The translations under genes were made by a program, and so were the position numbers. DNA of 64,000 nucleotides, from assembly GCA_016110215.1 (NCBI GenBank), contig JADWQD010000016.1:682001-746000 (forward strand), read 5' to 3'. This DNA is from Capronia americana (lineage: Eukaryota > Ascomycota > Eurotiomycetes > Chaetothyriales > Herpotrichiellaceae). Below the pieces are notes generated by a model. It saw only the letters and a program-made list of their open reading frames with translations, was not told the origin of the DNA and made no database searches. Positions 56,582 through 64,000 of the stretch are shown piece after piece (position 1 is the first letter of the stretch; every line of letters starts with the position of its first letter).

Positions 56582-56919
56582 TCACTCAGCGAGCTCGCCC
56601 CTTTTGAAACCACCGTTGCCTTTCGTCCGACCGCTGCCACCGACGCCGCGGTCCACGAGGTCATCCCTCTTGAAGCCACCATTGCCCTTGGTACGACCGC
56701 TGCCACCGACGCCGCGGTCCACGAGATCATCCCTCTTGAAGCCACCATTGCCCTTGGTACGACTGCTACCACCGACGCCACGGTCCATAAGCCCTACTCC
56801 ATCTCAGCAGACAGCTTCGACATTATCCAAGGTTGTGCCAACTTACCAGCAGGAGGATCGATGGGGGCGGCTATGGCTGCCGCTGCGATGAAGGCCACTA
56901 TAAGAGAAATGATCTTCAT
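56582..56919 (-). CDS. Secreted Kex2-repeat peptide precursor
   Basis: Two exons, complement(56582..56793, 56847..56919), 94 aa. A signal peptide MKIISLIVAFIAAAAIAAP is followed by IDPPAG, then three tandem repeats, each ending GGFKR; the tail is GELAE. Repeats 2 and 3 are identical: DDLVDRGVGGSGRTKGNGGF plus KR. Repeat 1 differs in its first residues and has SS for SG. Lys-Arg is the cleavage site of the Golgi protease Kex2, so three peptides of about 19-20 residues could be released. The layout matches Kex2-processed repeat proteins (alpha-pheromone, repellents, dikaritin RiPPs), but the core has no Tyr, Trp or Cys. No DUF3328 or other RiPP tailoring gene is seen nearby. The 53-nt intron has GTAAGT and GAGTAG. 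Confidence 0.75.
56588..56790 (-). repeat. 66-bp minisatellite, 3 copies
   Basis: Three nearly identical 66-bp units, in frame (22 codons), making up the repeats of the secreted peptide precursor. High nucleotide identity, including silent sites, points to recent expansion or homogenisation. Confidence 0.9.
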
Positions 56920-57102
56920 TTTGAGCAAGAAGGATAACGGCTTTGTTCAGAGATCCGGGGAGAGATTGAAGCCTCTATGCAGGCGGGGGAAATCGGATAT
57001 GCGTTAAGGCAATGGACTAAGGTAATCGTGGTGGAGTTAAACAAGTGGGGATGACTCTTGCAGCTGAGGGAAGAACAGAGACCACAGGACGACGGTGCAA
57101 CT

Positions 57103-57108
57103 ATATAT
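57103..57108 (-). promoter_or_regulatory. Candidate TATA box of the peptide gene
   Basis: TATATA within AAATATATAG on the minus strand, about 185 bp upstream of the peptide ATG, followed by a pyrimidine-rich leader. Confidence 0.45.
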
Positions 57109-59322
57109 TTTGAGACACAAAGTGCAGGTTGGTGCATCCGCTTGCAAGAATCATGTCGCCAACAACCGCGCGATACACATCTGAACATGCCCATCACATG
57201 GTCGAAACGGGTGGATATTGGGAGGAAGACGACACTGTGCCAATGTGAGCCAGGGCGAAGAGGAAGGGAGTGCAAGTCTGGAGTCTCATCCACGACAGTG
57301 CAAGGCAAGAGGCGGCCGATGATTGGGAGATTATGAGCCGCTGTCATAGGGATGTCCAGGAGCAGAGTTTTGCGGCGCACGACCACCTGGTCGACACGGA
57401 ATAAGGTGAAGGGTCGTGCAGGTCTCGAAGTGGCACCGACATGAACGGCACGACCCGAGAGGAATGACCATGCTGTCACACTGTGATTGAGCAACGGCCA
57501 GCGGCTCGCAAGACTTAACACTCATGGAGCAGCACTTCAAGCGCGATGACGAGGCAGGGTGAAGGAAAGAGTGCGGCACGAGAGCTCTCAACTGTTGCAA
57601 ATGCTGCAGATGTTGGAACCAGATTGAAAGAAGCTGATGCACGGCGGCTGTGGAGATTGGACGGACAGGGGCATGGCATTGTTCGAGGTCTGGCTCGTTG
57701 ACCTCAACGGTTCCAGAAGCTTGACAAGACGGCGCAACTGGCCCATGCACCATGAAACGCAGCACCAAACAACGACGCACAGGATATCGAGCATATTCCC
57801 TTGTGGTATTGAGAAACGGATATCATGAATAATGAATGGCAACAACAGTGTTTGAACTCAACTCGCGTGTGGTGAGGGAAATCGAATCAGACGGGCAACC
57901 GCACACAGACACAGCCGCAATTGAAACAAGCCGTCCGGCCTATCAAGGGGCACCAGGCTCACCAGGCTGGGTCTGCGAACTCACTTGGCGGCTCCTGTGG
58001 ACGTTGGGCGTTTTGAAGTCAGGGACGCCCCGTAGGCGCCCAATCAGCGTCTATTCCTCGCCAACCGAAACTTTCAACCGCAATCGTTCCTGGCAGGGCT
58101 TCATGAGATGAGAGTCGGGAGCAGACCGTCCTTCCCCATGAGGAATCGGAGCTCTTTCTGTTTAGAGGACCAATACTCGTAAACTCTCGGCCAATGACGC
58201 CAGCATCCAGGCAGAAAATCCTCGCGGACCTCCCTTTGCATGAAGAGAGCGAGCCAGAAAGTGTTCGCAGCGTCAAGGACTGCACGACCGACCGTGTTGA
58301 CGACCACAAACTGAGATAGCAGCGGGCCCAGGCAGAGCGGTCGCCATGGCCATCACCTGAGACAAGAGAGCATCCAACACGCAGCAGCTGTTGCCCTTGT
58401 CACTTTGCCCGCAACATGCATGTTTGGATCACCAGAATCACCTCGCAGCTTATTCGATCAAAATCAGGATGGAGAGCTGCCTGAGCACACCGCAATTCTA
58501 CGGAATAATGATATGCTCAACACTGGAATTGGCGCCTTGTCAGCTACGAATATGGCTGATGATGAAGAAGGATACACCTTCGGGCCTTTGCAAATGTTGC
58601 ACCTCGAAAGACTTCTCGACTGAGGCATCTTTGAAGCGCCGACCGCAGAGCCTTGTCTTTAGACTCTGTGGAAGTCGAGCACCATCGTGTCAGGTGAGAT
58701 GTTCATGCTTGATCGCCGGGCTTGAGCCTGTTGAGGAGGACCGCACTGCACAAAGACACCAGCCCACCATAATCAACCGCTGATGTACATGGAAATATGC
58801 TCCTCATCATTATCGGACACGTCCACCTGACAGAACTCACCCGGCGGTCAGGATGTAATACTTTTCATATTTGGTATGTAGGTGATATGCTTGAGTTCCC
58901 TCAGGTACTATAGGAAGTACCACCGGTGCCTAAGTCTGTGTCCGAGTACCTCGTACGCACCTGCAAAGTAAGCTGAGGCCGGCTTGGAACTCTAGGCGCA
59001 AGCAACAGGCTTGATTGGGTACCTCGGCATGGAGATCGGGGCTGCAGCTCGCTTGCGGATCATGCTGAAAGCATGACACGAGATCGGTCCGGGCGTGCCT
59101 AACTGCTTAACTAAATGTAGCAGAGCAAACTTTTCATTGCCCCCGAGTTCAGTAGCGATTCAGCATCAGCTGAGGCTGGCTGAGCTCCGCAAACCTTCGT
59201 TACTTTCTCTTCATCGACAGGGCCATGAAAGGATGTTTGGATCTGAAAAGAAACAATGATATGCTTTGCTACCCGTACGAGTACTCCGTACCCCGTCTTG
59301 ACTTGATCCTGCAACCCCCGCG
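57109..59322. other. Gene-free region, 2.2 kb
   Basis: Upstream side of both the peptide precursor and the second GT25 gene. Several frames up to about 150 codons exist, but none has domains or splice support. Confidence 0.5.
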
Positions 59323-60680
59323 ATGGTCCAGGGATTCCTTGCAAAGAGCCTGACCGGGCCATTCACCGGCCTCTCCACTCAACCTTCTCGAGTCTCCGTC
59401 ATCGCCTTTTTGTCCTTCATTGGCGCTCTCCTTCTATTGATCGGCTATCGCAACTCGTCCACGGATATCAATGCGCCGTCGCATCGAGCGCCGTCGTCGA
59501 CTACTTCCTCTTCGACCTCGAGTCGAGGGACGATTAGCCCTGCGCGGCAACGGTCCCTTGATGCGATTCAGAATACAACGCTAGGGGTAAGCTCGTTGCT
59601 CGTTGCTTGTTGCGCCCCTGCATGTGAGAAGTTCTAACTGACGCTGTGCCCAATCCATAGTTTGAAAAGATTTTGGCCATCAATCTCCCTGAACGGACCG
59701 ACTACAGGGACGGACTGGCGCTCGCGGGGGCCGTCTCGAACATTCAAGTCGAATTCAGCGATGGCGTGCACGGAGACACGGTCCTCGACAAAGTCCTCCC
59801 GCCCAAGCACCGCGAGAACCCTGACGCGGCACTACGGGGAAGCTGGCGCGCTCACGTCAACGCTCTCAGGAGGTGTGTTTTCTTCCAAAACCCCCCAATA
59901 CCTTTTCCGGTGGCTTTTACGTGCTAAACCTTCATCAGCGTTGTCGAGCACAACTGGACGACGGCGCTCATCTTCGAGGCCGACGTTGACTGGGACGTGC
60001 GGGTGAGGGACGTGCTGACGAACGTGGCGCTGGGGTCCGAGGCCCTGCTCTCCGCGCGAGGAGTCGAAGACCAGGCGCTCCAGCTGTCCAAGCTCCCGTT
60101 TTCTGCCCGCGAGGTGCCCGTGTCCCCGTACGGCGATGGCTGGGACCTCCTCTGGCTAGGCCATTGCGGGATGCAAATCCAACAGGGCTCGAACGTCGTG
60201 GTGATCGAGAACGAAGACACCGTCCCGGAGGCGCAGTTCGTGCATACCTGGAATTCCGAGGAGAGGTCGCCCCTCGAGGACTACCCGGCTCATTCGCGCA
60301 TCGTGTTCCGCACGGACGACTGCGTGTGCTCGATCGCATATGCCGTGACGCAGAGGGCGGCGCGGCAGCTGTTGAACAGCCTCGGGCTGCATCGCCTGAA
60401 TAACCCCGTCGACATCATGCTGCGGGAGTGGTGCCTGGGTGTCGAGGGTGATGATCCGCATGTGTGCGTGGGCACGCTGCCCCCCGCGTTTGCGTCGCAC
60501 AGGCCGGCGGGTTCGACCGCGGGAGACAGCGATATGGGAACACCCGCCGAGGGGTTCCGAGATAGAGGCTTCACCCAGAACATCCGGTGGAGTGTCAGGA
60601 TGAATATGGATAAAATCCTGCGCGGCGATACGGACTACGAGGACCAGTTTCCGGATACGGTGAAGGAAGCGGTAGGGTGA
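59323..60680 (+). CDS. GT25-family glycosyltransferase, copy 2
   Basis: Three exons, 59323..59586, 59661..59872 and 59939..60680, 405 aa. A type II anchor (VSVIAFLSFIGALLLLIGY, about residues 28-46) is followed by a Ser/Thr-rich stem (about 48-80), then NTTLGFEKILAINLPERTDYRDGLALAG, the classic GT25 start. The putative metal-binding motif reads ALIFEADVDWDVRVRD: copy 1 has EDD where this has EAD. GDGWDLLWLGHCG is shared with copy 1. Both copies have an intron exactly before the Phe of LGF(E/Q)K, which supports common descent. Introns are 74 and 66 nt, with phases 0 and 2. Likely a Golgi-resident enzyme; the acceptor is unknown. Confidence 0.88.
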
Positions 60681-61304
60681 GAGATGAGAGCATGTACTGT
60701 ACTAGTTACTGGCTAAACAGGACAGATATGTGAAGTTTATGTAATGTAATGTAATGTATTTTGGCTATGCGCGCAACAGGGTGTTCTCGACACATTAAGT
60801 CCGCTTTCGAAGGCACCCCTGCTGGGGTTCCTTGTGTGTCTGCCGCGTCTCGACGAGGACAGACTGATCGAATTGAGGAAAGGGCCATTCCTGGAGGAGA
60901 TTTCCTAGTGACTTGCCCTGCAATCCCTACGATCTCGTGATAGCCGGTATTTCTTCGTACCATCTCAACGCGGGAAGCTCAGGCGCCGACAGGTGCGGAC
61001 AAGCTCTGCCCCGTTAGTAGGTCAATGACGCTGATGGCCGGAGTAATGTCGCGAATATGCAGCTTGGCTCTGCCACGACAGGCGCTCCCAGTATCTGGCA
61101 GTCGGCTAGACGCTCTCGTCTGCGCCAGCTCTTGTTCGTATTCCGCTCTTCCATACGTATGTTGGAGGGATAAAACGCACCCGTCGATAGAGCGATGGAT
61201 GAATCAGGCCGCCTGTCCTCGGCCGGCGATCTATGTTGTTGTGTTAGGTTTTGTTCTTGTGTTCTTGTGTTCTTGCGTTCTTGCATGACAGTGACGCAGA
61301 GACT
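60681..61304. other. Intergenic, no gene seen
   Basis: Contains a (GTAAT)n run near 60738-60757 and an 8-bp GTTCTTG(T/C) tandem (four copies, 61253-61284) close to the CWC21 3' end. Confidence 0.5.
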
Positions 61305-61865
61305 TCAGACATGTTCATCGGCGTCAGGCTTCTCCCGCACGCCTTCGCGCTCGCGCCGTCTTTTCTCCTGCCTCGCCATGGGATGCTCGCCGTCTGCTGG
61401 GATCTCGCCGGCCTTGAGGCCCAGGGCTTTGCGTAACCGCTCGCTCTCGCGTTCCTTGGCCTCGGCCAGCTCGTGCACCTGATAGCTCTTGAGGCCCTTG
61501 CCGTCGACCCTCCTTGGGCCGGGGCCACCTCCTCCCCCACCTGCCGCGCGTTGCTGCTTCTCTTTCTCCATGTCCTTCGTCAGCTTCTCGCGCAATTGGT
61601 CGCACTCTTCGTCGATCTTGTCCTCGTCGACCTCATCGTCCTCGAGTTTCTCCCTCAATTCGAGAACCTGGACCTCGATCTCTCGCAGCCGGTCGTGGTT
61701 CAGGATCTCTTGGTCCGGTCTCCGCACTTTGGGCGCCTTTGCCGAGTCGAGGCTGTAGGGCACGCCGACGCCCGCGGCCCGCGGTTTCAGGAGGGACAGG
61801 TTGCGCTGCACGTAGCCTGACGTGCCGGAGCCGCGGGGCGTGGAGAGGCCGACGTTGGACGACAT
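61305..61865 (-). CDS. CWC21: Pre-mRNA splicing factor Cwc21 (SRm300-like)
   Basis: Single exon, 186 aa. The N-terminus MSSNVGLSTPRGSGTSGYVQRNLSLLKPR is the hallmark of Cwc21/SRRM2. The cwf21 helix follows (PDQEILNHDRLREIEVQVLELREKLEDDEVDEDKIDEECDQLREKL). The rest is helical and basic with a poly-Gly break (AAGGGGGGPGPRR). In yeast Cwc21 sits near the catalytic centre of the spliceosome and contacts Prp8 and Snu114. It lacks the RS-rich extension of human SRm300, as fungal forms do. Confidence 0.93.
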   Translation of the reverse strand: MSSNVGLSTPRGSGTSGYVQRNLSLLKPRAAGVGVPYSLDSAKAPKVRRPDQEILNHDRLREIEVQVLELREKLEDDEVDEDKIDEECDQLREKLTKDMEKEKQQRAAGGGGGGPGPRRVDGKGLKSYQVHELAEAKERESERLRKALGLKAGEIPADGEHPMARQEKRRREREGVREKPDADEHV

Positions 61866-62868
61866 TTTCGGGGTAGGGCGACGGTTGATCTATTGTTCGT
61901 GGGGAAAATCGTAAAGTATGCGTCTGAACGATCTACTCGTAGGAACTTTCGTGACAGCGCAGGCGAAGAAGTGAGCGACCTTATCGATAGGGATCACGTG
62001 ATGGTCATTGATCCAGCCAAGCTGCAGTTTCTAATTTCTACGCCAGTGCGCCATCATGCAGGACCATCGGTGCTTTTCCATAATAGTACGAGTACTGGGG
62101 CACTCGTACGATATGCGCGGATAGCGGGGTTTACGAGTCGTATGCAGGGGCCCTCCAGGCATCCAATAGCTGGCGGGTTTCCGACGTCTGTTTTCGAGGA
62201 GCCCGCGATAAAGACGGTGCCTGTTGGTGGTGATGGATGGTTCGAGAAACAGGACGCCGTTAGTGTGCACTGGCAACTCCGGACATGACGGCACCCCTAA
62301 ACCTTAGCTCTGGGGGGCGCCGATGTGCTGCCCGGGCTGTTCGGCCCAATTAGAAGCCCCGGGGAAATATTATCCTGCGCCCGCCTTCCATCTCGCCGTG
62401 CCCGGACATATTTTCCGGCTGTCACTCCACCCACACCGTCGACCACTGACGAGCGAACCGGCGACTAGGTGCCCTTGTCATTGTGCCCACGGAGCTTCTT
62501 AAGTTAGAGATGATCTCCCTTTCTCTCGCTTCTGCTCACTCCTCGTATTTGCGTGGCCGTCCTGCCCTTATGTTCGTTGGTGCTTGACATAACCTGCGCT
62601 TTCCCAAAACCCCCTTGAATGCTCTGCTCTGCTTCCGAGTAGACACATTAGTTGATTTCCGTTGTGCATATTCTCTGTTGCCTTACGCTTGCTGGTCTCT
62701 GGCTCTTGGCCTTAGTCTCATACCGTATACGTTGCTCTTTGTCTGTCTGCTCTGCGGCCGGTCCTCGCAAGGTGGATATCGTTGGAGAGAACTCAAACCA
62801 GCTTCGCTTCAATTGGTTCGCTTGCAGCCTGGAAGATAGGATGGCTGCATCATCGCCACACGTCCTAG
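61866..62868. other. Intergenic, 1.0 kb, no gene seen
   Basis: CWC21 promoter and 3' side of the Zn2Cys6 gene. No domain-bearing frame. Confidence 0.5.
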
Positions 62869-64000
62869 TCATCTTTCGCCATCAGCCGCATCATCGAAGC
62901 CATGTCCTCCATCCGGGGCCTTGTCTTGTCGATACATCGAGGCCATATTTCCCGGCCATGGGAGCAGCCCGTCCGGCTGCTGGTCGTGCTGGTTCTGCCA
63001 GACTTCCTGTTCGACGGTTCCGAGGCTTTGCGTGACGGATTCCAGCCTCTGTTGGCCCGAGCTAGGAATCCTGAACTGGCTCGCAGAATGATGAGACATC
63101 TGCCGCCCCTGAGAGGCCAGCGATAACCCACTTCCAAAGTGCAAACCACCCATGTTCGAGTACGTCGACCTAAGATGCCCAGCTTGCAACATTTCTGGGT
63201 CGATGCTGGCGTCCATGCCTTCCTGGAGCTCCTGACCAAGGCCATCCGGCAGACTGTCAGCTAAGCCGTCAGGAAGGCCATCGGGCATGCCATCAGAAAG
63301 CCCGTCCGACATGCCCTCTTCCTCTCCATCCACTTCCATCATGGGAGCACCCTGCTGCCTTGGCCCTGCCTCCGACATTGCCTCGCGAAAGATGTTTCTG
63401 TCGTCGCTAGTCGACGACAAAGGTGTCATCGTGGATGGAGTGGTCAGGTTCTGTGATAAGACTGGTGGTGGTGGCCGGATATCAGGTGGGTGATACGATC
63501 TTGGGAGAAGTGACTGAGTCCGTGTATCCAACGTCGAATCTGATCGGGATGCGCTAGGACGTTGATTGTCGACTCGGGGAGGACTCAACCCCAGCCCTCG
63601 GAGAATGGCGTCTGTTGATACACGACCGCTACTTTCATCTGGGATGACTCCGGGAAACCCAGTTCTGTCTCGACTCGCCCAATAAAGTCGCTGCAACGCT
63701 TCATCGATGATGTCTTGCATACCCCAGTACCTATAGAGCCATCGTCAAGTCCTGACCACAGATTACAGCGTATCAGACTCTTCCATTCCCGCCCAAAAAA
63801 GAAAACATTGGTTATTGAAGGGTGTCTTAGAGAACCTACCAATCTCTGGCCTCCCTCCGCCTCCGCGCGCTATATTCACAAGTACTGTCACTCGCTATGC
63901 AGGTCGAGCAAGGAATGTTGCCATCACACTGCGCGGAAGGTCAGCAGGTCCGATTCTGTCTATCACCGGGGAGCGGGATTCACCTTGCTCTTCTTGACCT
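62869..64000 (-). CDS. Zn2Cys6 transcription factor, 5' end outside the window
   Basis: Visible exons are complement(62869..63730, 63840..63928, 63984..64000 and beyond). The partial exon at the edge reads VKKSK, and the next reads CDGNIPCSTCIASDSTCEY then ARRRREARDWYW across the splice. Together they form the second half of a fungal binuclear zinc cluster, with introns inside the finger as is common. The protein is short after the finger (about 315 residues) and has no visible fungal-specific middle homology region. Residues include an acidic-hydrophobic run of Asp-Gly-Leu/Met-Pro repeats (63240-63320) and a Gln/Met-rich end, possibly an activation domain. Targets are unknown. The first Cys pair lies beyond the window edge. 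Confidence 0.8.

Noticed and set aside
56392..56781. 129-codon minus-strand frame over the peptide repeats
   Set aside because: It is another frame of the repeat tract; the alternative frame has a signal peptide, an intron and KR sites.
56916..57521. 201-codon minus-strand frame
   Set aside because: It covers the promoter and leader of the peptide gene, including the TATA box, and has no domain features.

Overview
The window is nuclear DNA of a filamentous ascomycete (Pezizomycotina). The signs are short GT-AG introns of 45 to about 120 nt with CTAAC/CTGAC branch sites, monocistronic genes on both strands, a Grg1/CCG-1 protein, and an Ste11-type MAPKKK with SAM and RA domains. A placement in Eurotiomycetes (Chaetothyriales-like) is a guess from gene style, not something shown here.

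Layout. 1.4-5.8 kb: FAF1 (ribosome assembly) and HIS6 (histidine synthesis) share a divergent promoter, followed by an unidentified acidic protein and GRG1. 5.8-15.8 kb: a gene-poor stretch of decayed sequence with minisatellites, an 18-bp direct repeat bracketing a 17-bp tandem array, two oppositely oriented GNT/ACC-rich tracts, a possible zinc-knuckle/RGG gene and one alpha/beta hydrolase. 15.8-27.4 kb: peroxisomal enoyl-CoA isomerase, a metallo-beta-lactamase-fold hydrolase, a ZNF511-like zinc-finger protein, STE11 and a DDT/WHIM chromatin protein. 27.4-31.0 kb: gene-free. 31.0-42.8 kb: a dense housekeeping block on the plus strand (ribosomal protein uL2, BAR-domain protein, STH1/SNF2-type remodeller, NHX-type Na+/H+ exchanger). 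43.5-46.4 kb: a tRNA-Gly(UCC) gene, a 50-aa IF1-like protein and a GT25 glycosyltransferase. 48.0-56.3 kb: a GAS2-domain cytoskeletal protein, HUS1 (checkpoint clamp) and a three-TM membrane protein. 56.6-64.0 kb: a secreted Kex2-repeat peptide precursor, a second GT25 enzyme, CWC21 (spliceosome) and the 3' part of a Zn2Cys6 transcription factor cut by the window edge.

Most genes are unrelated housekeeping units with no operon logic. Two loci stand out. First, the tRNA-Gly(UCC) gene at 43576-43698 (minus) folds perfectly only if a 51-nt segment in its T-loop is removed. That segment begins GTGAGT, carries a CTAAC-type branch site and ends ACAG, so it looks like a spliceosomal intron in a Pol III gene, and it splits the B box. 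Second, 56582-56919 (minus) encodes a signal peptide followed by three near-identical 21-22-residue repeats, each ending in Lys-Arg. This is the layout of a Kex2-processed secreted peptide precursor, and I do not recognise the family.

Exon boundaries were read by eye from splice consensus, reading-frame continuity and remembered family sequence. No alignment or search was run.
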